DNA from: an uncultured Acidimicrobiaceae bacterium
Lineage (GTDB): Bacteria; Actinomycetota; Acidimicrobiia; Acidimicrobiales; RAAP-2
Reading direction: 5' to 3'
Assembly (NCBI GenBank): GCA_903894295.1
Contig: CAITPI010000054.1
Span: forward strand, 1 to 64,000
DNA length: 64,000 nucleotides
Positions within the stretch are counted from its first letter, which is position 1; every line of letters starts with the position of its first letter. A program made the translations under genes and the position numbers. Below, in pieces: positions 35,528 through 45,848 of this stretch. The notes below the pieces were generated by a model, which was not told the DNA's origin, made no database searches, and saw nothing but the letters and a program-made list of their open reading frames with translations.

Positions 35528-36127
35528 ATGGGCCTCGAAGATCTCCAGCACAACTTTCTGACTGGAACCCTCGAGGAGGTCGTCAAGTGGTCGCGGCGGC
35601 ACTCCATGTGGCCGGCCACGTTCGGACTGGCGTGCTGTGCCATCGAGATGATGTCGGCCGGCGCCGCCGACTTCGACCTGGCCCGTTTCGGCATGGAAGT
35701 GTTCCGCGCCTCTCCCCGTCAGGCCGACCTCATGATCGTGGCCGGTCGGGTATCGCAGAAGATGGCTCCGGTGCTCCGTCAGGTCTACGACCAGATGATG
35801 GAGCCCAAGTGGGTGATCTCGATGGGGGTCTGTGCCAGTTCGGGCGGGATGTTCAACAACTACGCCATCGTCCAGGGGGTGGACCAGATCGTCCCGGTCG
35901 ATGTCTACGCGCCGGGCTGTCCGCCCACGCCGGAGACGCTGATCCACGCCATTTTGACCCTGCACGAGAAGGTGCGGACCGGAGAGATCACCCGTCGGCA
36001 CCGTGACGACCGGCGGGAACCGGTCGAGGCCACGCCGGCCTGGACGCCCGAGCAGCCCGATGCGTTGCATGTCGGGACTCCCAAGCGCATTGCCAGCATC
36101 GCCCGAAGCGTCGGTGAGCCCCTGTGA
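35528..36127 (+). CDS. nuoB: NADH-quinone oxidoreductase subunit B
   Basis: [58 protein letters not shown]. Confidence 0.97.
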   Translation: MGLEDLQHNFLTGTLEEVVKWSRRHSMWPATFGLACCAIEMMSAGAADFDLARFGMEVFRASPRQADLMIVAGRVSQKMAPVLRQVYDQMMEPKWVISMGVCASSGGMFNNYAIVQGVDQIVPVDVYAPGCPPTPETLIHAILTLHEKVRTGEITRRHRDDRREPVEATPAWTPEQPDALHVGTPKRIASIARSVGEPL

Positions 36128-36639
36128 CGGCTACGCACAGTGGAGAGTCCACCAGCTCGGTCCCGTCCGGAGGGCATCCGGGGAACCGGCCTGGCCACCC
36201 GGGAGTGCAGATGCTGTTTCCGTCAAGGGGCCAGTATGCCGGGCTGGTCGAGGAGTACCGCCAACAGGGTTTCGAGACGTGTTCGGACCTGTGCGCCGTC
36301 GACTACCTCACCCATCCCGGACGGAACCTTCCCGACGGCGTCAAGGCCGAGCGGTTCGAGATCGTCGTCAATCTCCTCTCTCTAAGCCAGGTTCGACGGG
36401 CCCGCATCCGGGTGCAGGTGCCCGAGTCCGATGCCCATGTGGCGTCGCTCTTCCCCATCTATCCGGGAGTGGAGGCCATGGAGCGGGAGGCCTACGACCT
36501 GATGGGGATCCTGTTCGACGGGCATCCCGACATGACCAGGATTCTGCTTCCCGAGGATTGGGAAGGTCATCCGCTGCGCAAGGACTTCGGGGTGAGCCGG
36601 GTCCTTGTCCAGTTCAAGGGAGCTCCGGGACCGCGATGA
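36124..36639 (+). CDS. nuoC: NADH-quinone oxidoreductase subunit C
   Basis: [49 protein letters not shown]. Confidence 0.95.
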   Translation: MTATHSGESTSSVPSGGHPGNRPGHPGVQMLFPSRGQYAGLVEEYRQQGFETCSDLCAVDYLTHPGRNLPDGVKAERFEIVVNLLSLSQVRRARIRVQVPESDAHVASLFPIYPGVEAMEREAYDLMGILFDGHPDMTRILLPEDWEGHPLRKDFGVSRVLVQFKGAPGPR

Positions 36640-38009
36640 CCGGTCACCACCCTGATCCCGAGGTCGCCCCGACCGGGAGAACCGGACCCGACGCCCTGGT
36701 TCTCGAGACGTCCGAAAGCCACCAGGGCCTCCAGCCCCGAGAGCAGACGTCGCCCGAGGAGTTGCGCCGGGAGGTCGGAGCGGTTCTTCGTCTGCCCGAA
36801 GGTGTGTCGGTCGACCCCACCAACATCGACGTCGAGCGGTCCGACGACGAAACGATGATCATCAACATGGGTCCCCAGCATCCCTCGACCCATGGCGTAC
36901 TGCGGCTCATGTTCGAACTCGACGGCGAGACGGTCCTGCGGACCAAGCCGGTGATCGGTTACCTCCACACCGGCATGGAGAAGACGGCCGAAGAGCTGAC
37001 CTACGTCCAGGGCTGCACGAACGTGACCCGCATGGACTACCTCTCGCCCCTCCACAACGAACTGGTCTTCTCGTTGGCCACCGAAGCGTTGCTGGGCGTG
37101 GAGATGCCACCCCGGTCCGACTGGATCCGGATGTTGCTCGTGGAGTTGAACCGGGTCTCGTCCCATCTCATGTGGATGGCGACCAACGGCATGGACATTG
37201 GCTCGACGTCCATGATGATCTACGGATTCCGGGAACGCGAGATGGTGCTGGCGTTCTTCGAAAAGACAACCGGGCTCCGCATGAACCACAACTTCATCCG
37301 GCCGGGGGGCACCGCCGCCGACCTGCCTGACGGCTGGGAAGACGACGTCATGGTGATCTGCGACACCATCCTGCCCCGTTGCGACGAATACGACGAGTTG
37401 ATGACCGGCCAACCGATCTTCCGGCGACGGACCGAGGGGGTGGGAGCCATCACCGCCGAAGAGGCCCTCGCCCTCAGTCTCACCGGTCCGATCCTGCGTT
37501 CGACCGGTGTGCCCTGGGATCTCCGGCGGGCCATGCCCTACCTGCGCTACGACGAGGTCGAGTTCGACGTCATCGTCGGGACCTACGGAGACAACTTCGA
37601 CCGCTACTCGGTCCGTCTCAACGAAATCCGGGAATCGATCCGGATCATCCGCCAGATCGTCGAGAAGATGCCGGCCGGGGACTACCGGGTACAGGACCGC
37701 AAGGTCACCCCGCCGCCTCGGGGCCGCATCGACGAGTCGATGGAGGCGCTGATCCATCACTTCAAGACCTTCACCGAAGGATTCCGGGTGCCCTCCGGCG
37801 AGGTCTACGTGGCCACCGAGTCGCCGCGGGGAGAACTCGGCTGCTACCTGGTCTCCGACGGCACCCCCAATCCCTACCGGATGCACATCCGGGGACCGAG
37901 TTTCGTGAACCTCCAGGCCATGCCCCTCATGATGCGGGGCGGACTGCTGGCCGACGCGGTCGCCGTCTGTTCCTCCATCGACCCGGTGATGGGGGAGGTG
38001 GACCGATGA
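36636..38009 (+). CDS. nuoD: NADH-quinone oxidoreductase subunit D
   Basis: INMGPQHPSTHGVLRLMFELDGE, GYLHTGMEKTAEELTYVQ. Confidence 0.96.
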   Translation: MTGHHPDPEVAPTGRTGPDALVLETSESHQGLQPREQTSPEELRREVGAVLRLPEGVSVDPTNIDVERSDDETMIINMGPQHPSTHGVLRLMFELDGETVLRTKPVIGYLHTGMEKTAEELTYVQGCTNVTRMDYLSPLHNELVFSLATEALLGVEMPPRSDWIRMLLVELNRVSSHLMWMATNGMDIGSTSMMIYGFREREMVLAFFEKTTGLRMNHNFIRPGGTAADLPDGWEDDVMVICDTILPRCDEYDELMTGQPIFRRRTEGVGAITAEEALALSLTGPILRSTGVPWDLRRAMPYLRYDEVEFDVIVGTYGDNFDRYSVRLNEIRESIRIIRQIVEKMPAGDYRVQDRKVTPPPRGRIDESMEALIHHFKTFTEGFRVPSGEVYVATESPRGELGCYLVSDGTPNPYRMHIRGPSFVNLQAMPLMMRGGLLADAVAVCSSIDPVMGEVDR

Positions 38010-38692
38010 GCGCGTCGTCCCCGGTTTCCCTGACCCGCCGTTCCGGCGCCCCGGCGTCGTTCACTCCAACCCACCTGCACCCTGAGGTGCTGGACCGGGC
38101 CCGCAAGTTGATCGCCCTGTATCCCGAGCCCCGTTCGGCCCTTATTCCTCTCTGCCACCTGGCGCAGGGCCAGGACGGTTGGCTTACCCCGGAGGCCATG
38201 ATCGACATCGCCGGTCTGGTGGGTGTGACGCCGTCCGAGGTACTCGGCACGGCGAGTTTCTACGACATGTTCCATCTGGAACCGGTCGGCAAGTACGTGG
38301 TCTCGCTCTGCACCAACATCGCCTGCCTGCTTCGTGGGGCGCTCGAGTTGCTGGAGCACGCCGAAGACTCGCTCGGCGTGAAGTCCGGAGGCACGACCGA
38401 GGACCAACTGATCACCCTGGAGGAGGCCGAGTGCCTGGCCGGTTGTGACCGGGCGCCGTGCGTCCAGGTCAACTCCCGCTATGTCGAGGCCACGACACCC
38501 GAGACGTTTGACCACCTCGTGGCCGATCTGCGGGCGGGACGTCGGAGTGCCGAGATCCCGGCCCACGGCACGCTCATCCGGGTGCAGCGCACCGTGGGCC
38601 TGGCTGCCGACCGGGACGAGATCGCCCGACAGCGGGCGGCCATGGCGGAAGCGGAAGCCCGGCGGGCGGCCACCGACGGGACGGCGTCATGA
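38006..38692 (+). CDS. nuoE: NADH-quinone oxidoreductase subunit E
   Basis: LCTNIACLLRGALELLEH, EECLAGCDRAPCVQVN-type 2Fe-2S motif. Confidence 0.95.
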   Translation: MSASSPVSLTRRSGAPASFTPTHLHPEVLDRARKLIALYPEPRSALIPLCHLAQGQDGWLTPEAMIDIAGLVGVTPSEVLGTASFYDMFHLEPVGKYVVSLCTNIACLLRGALELLEHAEDSLGVKSGGTTEDQLITLEEAECLAGCDRAPCVQVNSRYVEATTPETFDHLVADLRAGRRSAEIPAHGTLIRVQRTVGLAADRDEIARQRAAMAEAEARRAATDGTAS

Positions 38693-39993
38693 CGACGATG
38701 GCCGTGCCCAGAATCGTGTCGGCCCGGGTGCATCACGACGACTCGCACACGCTGGATCGCTATCTGGCCACCCGGGGCTACGAGGGCCTGAAGAAGGCGC
38801 TTGCCATGACCCCGGAAGCAGTCGCCCGCGAAGTGGACGAAGCCAACCTGCTGGGCCGGGGCGGGGCGGGTTTCCCGGCCGGGCGCAAGTGGTCGATGAT
38901 GCGCAAGAATCCCACGACCTACCTGGTCATCAACGGTGATGAAAGCGAGCCGGCGACGTTCAAGGACCACCTTCTGGTCGAGAACGACCCGCACCAGATC
39001 ATCGAAGGGGCCGTGATTGCGGCGTATGCCCTTCAGGTCAGCCAGATCTTCATCTACCTCCGGGGCGAGTTCGCTCTGGGTCTCGAGCGGCTGCAGAGCG
39101 CCCTGAACGAGGCGTACGCCTACGGTGCGGTCGGGCACGACATCTTCTCGTCGGGCTTCTCGATCGACGTCGTTGTGCATCCCGGCGCCGGGGCCTACGT
39201 CTGTGGCGAAGAGACGGCCCTGCTGGAGTCCCTCGAAGGCAAGCGGGGCTTTCCCCGGATCAAGCCGCCGAACTTTCCCGCCGCCGTCGGCATCTACGGC
39301 GAGCCGACCATCGTGAACAACGTGGAGACCCTGTCCAACGTGCCGTGGATCATCCTCAACGGAGGCGCCGCCTTCGCCGCCCTCGGGGAGGGGAGCTCGA
39401 CCGGAACCCGGCTGTTCGCTCTGGCCGGTCGGGTCCGCAATCCCGGTGTCTACGAACTCGAGATGGTGAAGAACACCTTCTCTGACCTGATCAACGACCC
39501 CGCGCTCGGCGGCGGACTGTTCCCCGGCCGGGAGTTGAAGGCCTTCATCCCCGGCGGTGTCTCGGCCCCATGGTTCTTTCCCGAGCATCTCGACCTCCCG
39601 CTGGGTCAGGAGCAGGTCGATGCCGCCGGATCCATGCTCGGCTCGGGTTCGGTTGTGGTGATGGACGACCAGACCTGCGTGGTGCGGGCCTCGTGGCGGA
39701 TCACCCGGTTCTTCCACCGGGAGTCGTGCGGCCAGTGCACGCCTTGTCGCGAAGGCAGTGGCTGGCTGGAGAAGATTCTGGAGCGTATCGAGATCGGTCA
39801 GGGTCGGCGAGAAGACCTCGACCTGCTGCTTGACGCGTGCGACAACATCTCGCCCGGACTCACCTGGCCGCCCCAGCAGACCACCATCTGCGTGTTGGGC
39901 CCCTCGATCCCCTCGTCCATCACCTCGGCCATCTCCCGCTTCCGGGACGACTTCCTCGCCCACATCACCCTGGGGAGGTGTCCGCATGTCTGA
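38689..39993 (+). CDS. nuoF: NADH-quinone oxidoreductase subunit F
   Basis: GRGGAGFPAGRKWSMM, ESCGQCTPCREGSGWL. Confidence 0.96.
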   Translation: MTTMAVPRIVSARVHHDDSHTLDRYLATRGYEGLKKALAMTPEAVAREVDEANLLGRGGAGFPAGRKWSMMRKNPTTYLVINGDESEPATFKDHLLVENDPHQIIEGAVIAAYALQVSQIFIYLRGEFALGLERLQSALNEAYAYGAVGHDIFSSGFSIDVVVHPGAGAYVCGEETALLESLEGKRGFPRIKPPNFPAAVGIYGEPTIVNNVETLSNVPWIILNGGAAFAALGEGSSTGTRLFALAGRVRNPGVYELEMVKNTFSDLINDPALGGGLFPGRELKAFIPGGVSAPWFFPEHLDLPLGQEQVDAAGSMLGSGSVVVMDDQTCVVRASWRITRFFHRESCGQCTPCREGSGWLEKILERIEIGQGRREDLDLLLDACDNISPGLTWPPQQTTICVLGPSIPSSITSAISRFRDDFLAHITLGRCPHV

Positions 39994-42688
39994 TCCGACT
40001 TCTGTGGGTGACACTGCCGACGAACTCACGTTCTCGCTCGACGGCCGGAGCGTGGTGGCCCACAAGGGAGAGAAGCTGATTGCCGCAGCCGAGCGGGCCG
40101 GTGTGTTCATTCCCCGGTTCTGCTACCACCCACGGATGAAGCCGGTAGGGGTCTGCCGGATGTGTCTGGTGGAGGTGGACGGTCCGCGTGGCCCCAGTCT
40201 GATGCCGAGCTGCTTCATCGATGTGCAGCCCGACATGGTGGTGGTGACCGAGTCGGACACGGTCAAGAAGGCCCAGGACGGCGTTCTCGAGTTCCTGTTG
40301 ATCAACCATCCCCTCGACTGCCCGGTCTGCGACAAGGGCGGGGAGTGTCCGCTCCAGGACCAGACACTGGCCTATGGGCCCGGGGAGAGCCGCTTCATCG
40401 AGGAGAAGCGTCACTTCGAAAAGCCGATTCCGATCTCGGAGCTGGTCATGTTGGACCGGGAGCGCTGCATCCAGTGCAGCCGGTGCACCCGGTTCGCCGA
40501 TGAAGTGGCGGGGGAGGCCCAGATCGACTTTGTCGGACGGGGGCCGCACATCGAGGTGGCTCCGTTCCCCGAGTTGCCGTTCACTTCCTACTTCTCGGGC
40601 AACACGGTGCAGATCTGTCCGGTGGGGGCGCTGACCGCCACCCCGTACCGCTTCACCGCCCGGCCGTGGGACCTCGACCAGGTCGAGTCGACGTGCACGA
40701 CGTGTTCCCTCGGGTGTCGGGTGGCGGTGCAGTCGTCATCGAACCGTCTCACCCGCATGCTGGGCATCGACGCCGATCCGGTCAACCAGGGCTGGATGTG
40801 CGACAAGGGCCGCTTCGCCTTTGAAGCCGTGAACGATCCCGGTCGTCTGACCCGGCCCCTCGTTCGCAAGAACGGCGGGTTGGTCGAAGTCTCCTGGTAT
40901 GAGGCTCTGGAAGCAGCGGCCGCCGGCCTGAGGAAGGCACGGACGGATCACGGACCGGCCGGAGTGGGGGTGATCGGCGGAGCCCGGTTGACCAACGAAG
41001 CGGCCTACGCCTGGACCAAGCTGGCCAAGGGCGTCATCGGCACCGACTCGGTCGATGCCCAACTCGGTGACGGCCTACCGGCCGAACTGGTGGTGGGCCT
41101 GCCCCGGGCCACCATTGACGAAGCGGTGAACGCCGACACCGTCATCCTGCTGACCGGCGACGTCCGGGAAGAAGTCCCGGTTCTCTTCCTGCGGCTGCGG
41201 GCCGGGGTCCGGTACGGCTCCCTGAACGTCGTCGAGCTTTCTCCCGGGGACACCTCGATGACAGGATTGGCGGCGGCGTCCTTGCGTTATGCCCCCGGCG
41301 AGGCCGACGAGTTGGTTCGCATCCTGCTCGACGTCAAGGCACCAACCCCGAACGGCATGCACCCTGACGAGTTCGCCGACGCCCGAAGGCTGATCGGCTC
41401 CCCCCGGGTGGTGGTGGTCCTCGGCCGTGGATCGCGGTCCGAGGACGAGACGATCATGGCCGCCGCCGCCCAGCGCATTGCCGCCGCCTTGCCCGGCGCC
41501 ACGTTCCTTCCGGTCCTGCCCCGGGGCAACGTCATGGGTGCTCTGGATCTCGGGATGGCTCCGGGTCTTCTGCCGGGTCGGGTGGCACTCGATGACGGAG
41601 CGGAGTGGTTTGGCCGTTGGTGGGACCAGGTGCCGGCCGGCCGGGGCCGCACCACCATGGAGCAGCTGGCGGACCTGGCGTCGCCGGAGCCGTCGATGGG
41701 TGCCGTGGTGCTCCTCGGGGCCGATCCGTGGGCTGACGTTCCGGATCGGCGACTGGTCGAACGGGCCTTCGATTCGCCGGTGTTTGTGGTGGCCGTGGGC
41801 ACCCAGATCGACTCGACGACCGAACGGGCCGACGTGGTGCTGCCGGCGGCCTCCGTGCACGAACGGTCGGGGACGACGACCAATATGGAGGGTCGCATCA
41901 GCCGTCTCGGCCAGAAACTCGTCCCACCGGGCCAGGCGTGGGCCGACTGGATGATCGCCGCCGAGTTGGCGGTGCACCTCGGATCCGATCTGGCCCTTGA
42001 GTCCGTCGGTGCCATCTGGGACGAGATCGAACGGTTGACCCCGCTTCATTCGGGGATCACCTCGGCCGTTCTGGGTCAACCCGGGGCGGCCGATGGTGTG
42101 GTGGCGCCACTGAGCGCAGCCAAGGTGTCTCTCTTCCGCCGCAGAGGTCGCCAGATGGACCCGGTGGCCATTCCCGGCGTGGAGTCGACCAATCGGCAAG
42201 GTCTGGATTTCCGGGCCGGATGGGCGGAAGACCCGACCTCGGGCTGGACCGGTCGCCCGGCGGTTCCCGTCAACCCGACGGAGGAGCGACCTTCGATGCT
42301 CCGGAAGATCCCGGCCTATGTGGCGCCTGTCATCGGCCGGGTCGACAGCTACTCGCACCGGTTGATGGCCACCCGCTGTCTCTATGACAACGGAGCGGCC
42401 ATGGCCAAGAGCCCCGCCCTCGATGCGCTGGTCGAGCCCGCCACCTTGGCCGTCCATCCTCACGATCTCGACGATCTCGGACTGTCGGCGGGCGACCGGG
42501 TCCGGGTGAAGACTGCTTCGACGTCGATGGTCATGGCGGTGCGGCCCGATCCGGGGTTGCCGACCCGGGTGGTGGCCCTGCCCATGAACGTCATGCTCGA
42601 CGGTGTCCCCGACGGAAGTCGTCACGACGTGGCCGACCTGATCGATGTCACGGTGCCGGTGACCGTCGTTCGTCTGGAGACGCCATGA
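39986..42688 (+). CDS. nuoG: NADH-quinone oxidoreductase subunit G
   Basis: CRMCLVEVDG, HPLDCPVCDKGGECPLQD, ERCIQCSRCTRF and N7-like CTTCSLGC...C. Confidence 0.95.
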   Translation: MSDPTSVGDTADELTFSLDGRSVVAHKGEKLIAAAERAGVFIPRFCYHPRMKPVGVCRMCLVEVDGPRGPSLMPSCFIDVQPDMVVVTESDTVKKAQDGVLEFLLINHPLDCPVCDKGGECPLQDQTLAYGPGESRFIEEKRHFEKPIPISELVMLDRERCIQCSRCTRFADEVAGEAQIDFVGRGPHIEVAPFPELPFTSYFSGNTVQICPVGALTATPYRFTARPWDLDQVESTCTTCSLGCRVAVQSSSNRLTRMLGIDADPVNQGWMCDKGRFAFEAVNDPGRLTRPLVRKNGGLVEVSWYEALEAAAAGLRKARTDHGPAGVGVIGGARLTNEAAYAWTKLAKGVIGTDSVDAQLGDGLPAELVVGLPRATIDEAVNADTVILLTGDVREEVPVLFLRLRAGVRYGSLNVVELSPGDTSMTGLAAASLRYAPGEADELVRILLDVKAPTPNGMHPDEFADARRLIGSPRVVVVLGRGSRSEDETIMAAAAQRIAAALPGATFLPVLPRGNVMGALDLGMAPGLLPGRVALDDGAEWFGRWWDQVPAGRGRTTMEQLADLASPEPSMGAVVLLGADPWADVPDRRLVERAFDSPVFVVAVGTQIDSTTERADVVLPAASVHERSGTTTNMEGRISRLGQKLVPPGQAWADWMIAAELAVHLGSDLALESVGAIWDEIERLTPLHSGITSAVLGQPGAADGVVAPLSAAKVSLFRRRGRQMDPVAIPGVESTNRQGLDFRAGWAEDPTSGWTGRPAVPVNPTEERPSMLRKIPAYVAPVIGRVDSYSHRLMATRCLYDNGAAMAKSPALDALVEPATLAVHPHDLDDLGLSAGDRVRVKTASTSMVMAVRPDPGLPTRVVALPMNVMLDGVPDGSRHDVADLIDVTVPVTVVRLETP

Positions 42689-43986
42689 CGTTGCTCGCCA
42701 ACAACGAGAATCCGCTCTTCGTCCACGGTGTGTCGTGGATGGTGTTGCTGATCGTGGTCATCCAGGCCGTGGTTGTCTTCGGGGCCTTGATGATCTCGGT
42801 CATGCTGATGATCTGGTTCGAGCGCAAGGTGATCTCGGACATGCAGAGCCGGATCGGTCCCAACCGGGCCGGACCCTTTGGCATCATGCAGACCCTGGCG
42901 GACGGCATCAAACTCTTCTTCAAGGAAGATCTGCAGCCGGAGCAGGCCGACCGCTTTGTTTTCAAGCTGGCGCCCTACCTGACGATCATCCCGGCCTTTC
43001 TGGCCTTTGCCATCGTTCCCCTCGGTGGGGAAGTCACGCTCGGTGGCCACCGGTTCTATCTCCAACTGGCCAATCCTCCGATGGGCATCCTCTTCCTCCT
43101 CGCCATGTCGGCCATCGGCGTCTACGGCACCATGCTGGCGGGCTGGGCGTCCGGATCGAAGTATCCGCTGCTCGGGTCGGTTCGGGCCTCGGCCCAGTTG
43201 ATCAGCTACGAAGCGGCCATCGGCATGACGGTGGTGATGGTGGTTCTGGTCACCGGTTCGCTCACCACGCATGACATCGTGGTGGCCCAGGCCACCCACC
43301 TCTGGCAGTGGAATGTGATCCGCCTGGCGGTCGTGCCGTTCGTGATCTTCTTCATCGCGGTCATCGCCGAGACCAACCGTCCGCCGTTCGACCTGGTCGA
43401 AGCCGAGCAGGAACTGGTCGGCGGATTTGTCACCGAGTACTCCTCGATCCGCTTCGCCCTCTTCTTCCTGGCCGAGTTCATGAACACCATCACCATGTCG
43501 GCCATCACCGTGACCCTGTTCTTCGGCGGCCCCGACGGACCGGTTCCCCATCTTGGGGGTTTCTGGTCCCACCTCCTGTGGATCGTTCCGCTGCTCTGGT
43601 TCCTCGGAAAGACCATCGCCTTCCTGTTCGCTTTCGTCTGGCTGCGGGGAGCGTTGCCCCGCTTGCGTTACGACCAGTTGATGGATCTGGGCTGGCGCCG
43701 CCTGATCCCGTTGAGTCTGGGCTGGCTGCTGATTGTCGCCGGGTTCATCACGGGCGGCTGGTGGGGCACCGGCCTGACGGCAGCCGTGGTGGTCTCCGCC
43801 GGCCTCATCTGGCGGGCCGCCATTGTCGGAGCCCGACGGGAAGACACCCAGGCCATCCTGACCCCGGTGGGCCGCCGGTTGTGGCGCCGTCCCGGTGGGT
43901 CGTTGCCGCAGGCCGGCGACGAGGGAAGCGGGGACGGGGCCGACGAGGTCGTCGGCGGACTCGACGCCCGGGGAGGGGCCATCTGA
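42685..43986 (+). CDS. nuoH: NADH-quinone oxidoreductase subunit H
   Basis: FERKVISDMQSRIGPNRAGPFGIMQTLADGIKL, AETNRPPFDLVEAEQELVGGFVTEYS. Confidence 0.97.
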   Translation: MTLLANNENPLFVHGVSWMVLLIVVIQAVVVFGALMISVMLMIWFERKVISDMQSRIGPNRAGPFGIMQTLADGIKLFFKEDLQPEQADRFVFKLAPYLTIIPAFLAFAIVPLGGEVTLGGHRFYLQLANPPMGILFLLAMSAIGVYGTMLAGWASGSKYPLLGSVRASAQLISYEAAIGMTVVMVVLVTGSLTTHDIVVAQATHLWQWNVIRLAVVPFVIFFIAVIAETNRPPFDLVEAEQELVGGFVTEYSSIRFALFFLAEFMNTITMSAITVTLFFGGPDGPVPHLGGFWSHLLWIVPLLWFLGKTIAFLFAFVWLRGALPRLRYDQLMDLGWRRLIPLSLGWLLIVAGFITGGWWGTGLTAAVVVSAGLIWRAAIVGARREDTQAILTPVGRRLWRRPGGSLPQAGDEGSGDGADEVVGGLDARGGAI

Positions 43987-44831
43987 TGGACGACGTGACA
44001 CCGCCCCGCCAGCGCCAGAACTTCTTCGGTGGCTTCAAGCTCACCCTGGAGCATCTCGGACGTCCGGCGGTCACCCGGCAGTATCCCGAAGAGAAGCGCC
44101 CGAAGCAGCCCCGTCAACACGGCCGCCATGTCCTCAACCGGTACGAGGACGGCATGGAGAAGTGCATCGGCTGCGAACTGTGCGCCGGCGTGTGCCCGGC
44201 CAAGTGCATCTATGTGCGTGGCCTCGACAATCCGCCGGACCACCCCCATTCGCCGGGGGAGCGGTATGGGTACGTCTACGAGATCAACTTCCTCCGCTGC
44301 ATTCACTGCGACCTCTGTGTGGAGGCCTGCCCGACCGAGGCCATCACCGAATCCAAGCTGATGGAGTTCTCGTTCACCAACCGGTCGGACGCGATCTACA
44401 CCAAGGAACAGCTGCTCGTGGGAGATGACGGTCGTCCACAGCACATGCCCTGGGAGGACTGGCGCCCCGGTGACGACCTCCACACTTCTGGCTGGATGCG
44501 GGCCACCGCGCCGGCCGGGAACGCATCTTTCGAAGGCGAAGTGCAGTGGTCGGGCGAACTCGGTTACGGCCAACGTGCGCCCGAAGCCGGCCAGAGTGGT
44601 CCGCCCAACGATGCCGCCACCGGCAACAAGCCGCTGCGCCAGACGCTGGAACGGCACCTGATCCCCTCCGACATGCCGGCCAACCAACGCGGCGTCCGGG
44701 GCATTGTCACCCGCGGGCTTGAAAAGGCCCGACGGTTTGCTCCGGGTGCCTCGCGCCGGAACCACACTGCCCGGGACGAGGCCTACGACCAGGCCATCAA
44801 GGATGCCGACACGGAACAGGGCCCGTCGTGA
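43986..44831 (+). CDS. nuoI: NADH-quinone oxidoreductase subunit I
   Basis: Two 4Fe-4S motifs: CIGCELCAGVCPAKC, CIHCDLCVEACPTEAI. Confidence 0.96.
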   Translation: MDDVTPPRQRQNFFGGFKLTLEHLGRPAVTRQYPEEKRPKQPRQHGRHVLNRYEDGMEKCIGCELCAGVCPAKCIYVRGLDNPPDHPHSPGERYGYVYEINFLRCIHCDLCVEACPTEAITESKLMEFSFTNRSDAIYTKEQLLVGDDGRPQHMPWEDWRPGDDLHTSGWMRATAPAGNASFEGEVQWSGELGYGQRAPEAGQSGPPNDAATGNKPLRQTLERHLIPSDMPANQRGVRGIVTRGLEKARRFAPGASRRNHTARDEAYDQAIKDADTEQGPS

Positions 44832-45541
44832 CGGCACTGGCAACCGTGCTGCTGTGGGCCACCGCCACCCATCCCACGCTGGTGGATGCCGGAACGTTCT
44901 CGGTGTCCGCCGCCCTCGTGATCGCCGGCGCGATCGGGGTGATCGTGGCCCGGAATCCTGTGCATTCGGCCCTGATGCTGATCATGACCCTGTTCGGGGT
45001 GGCGGTGCTGTTCCTGCTTCTCCAGGATCCGTTCCTCGCCGTCGTCCAGGTGATCGTGTACGCCGGGGCGATTGTCGTGATGTTCCTCTTCGTCATCATG
45101 TTTCTCGGTGTGGACCGGGAAGAGAATCTCGGCGCCGAGAAACTCCGGGGCCAACGGCCGACTTCGGTGATCCTCGCCGCCGCCAGCCTGGCCGGTCTGC
45201 TCATCCTGGGCTTCGTCGGACACTGGACGTTGGGTGCGCCTCACGTGGCGGGCCCCGATACCGGGGCACCGAACGTGAACCTGCTGGGCCAGTCGCTCTT
45301 CACCACCTATCTCTTCCCTTTTGAGGCCACGGCCGCCTTGTTGATCATCGCCGTGGTGGGCGCCGTGGCGCTGGCCCGCCGGCCCGGCGGGGAGCAGAAG
45401 GTCGTCGACGCCGCCCCTGGCCCCCTCGCCCCCGAGTTGGATCCGGCCTCCCGCTTCGTGGTGACGCCTCCGGCCCCGGGTGGGAACGAGGACGCAGAGC
45501 CGTCCGGCCCCGGCAACCAGAACGGCGGGGATGGGTCGTGA
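44828..45541 (+). CDS. nuoJ: NADH-quinone oxidoreductase subunit J
   Basis: ARNPVHSALMLIMTLFGVAVLFLLLQDPFLAVVQVIVYAGAIVVMFLFVIM. Confidence 0.95.
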   Translation: MTALATVLLWATATHPTLVDAGTFSVSAALVIAGAIGVIVARNPVHSALMLIMTLFGVAVLFLLLQDPFLAVVQVIVYAGAIVVMFLFVIMFLGVDREENLGAEKLRGQRPTSVILAAASLAGLLILGFVGHWTLGAPHVAGPDTGAPNVNLLGQSLFTTYLFPFEATAALLIIAVVGAVALARRPGGEQKVVDAAPGPLAPELDPASRFVVTPPAPGGNEDAEPSGPGNQNGGDGS

Positions 45542-45843
45542 CGGTCGGAGCTGACTGGTATCTGGGCCTCGCCGCGGTGGTGTTCGCCCTGGGTCTTCTT
45601 GGGGTGCTGGTGCGGCGCCAGACCCTCGTGATGATCATGTGCGTGGAGTTGATGTTGAACGCCGCCAACCTGACGTTTGCCACCTTTGCCCGTTCGCTGA
45701 CGGACATCGGCGGTCAGGTTCTCGTGTTCTTCGTCCTGGTCGTGGCCTCCGCCGAAGCGGTGGTGGGCCTTGGCATCGCCATCACCATCTTCCGCCACAA
45801 GGCTGACGTCAACGCCGATTCGCTCGACCGGATGAAGGGCTGA
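45538..45843 (+). CDS. nuoK: NADH-quinone oxidoreductase subunit K
   Basis: GVLVRRQTLVMIMCVELMLNAANLTFATFAR, VVASAEAVVGLGIAITIFR. Confidence 0.96.
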   Translation: MTVGADWYLGLAAVVFALGLLGVLVRRQTLVMIMCVELMLNAANLTFATFARSLTDIGGQVLVFFVLVVASAEAVVGLGIAITIFRHKADVNADSLDRMKG

Positions 45844-45848
45844 GCGGG

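Noticed and set aside
36003-36635. N-terminal extension of the NuoD ORF
   Set aside because: Overlaps nuoB/nuoC coding in other frames; ATG at 36636 fits operon overlap.
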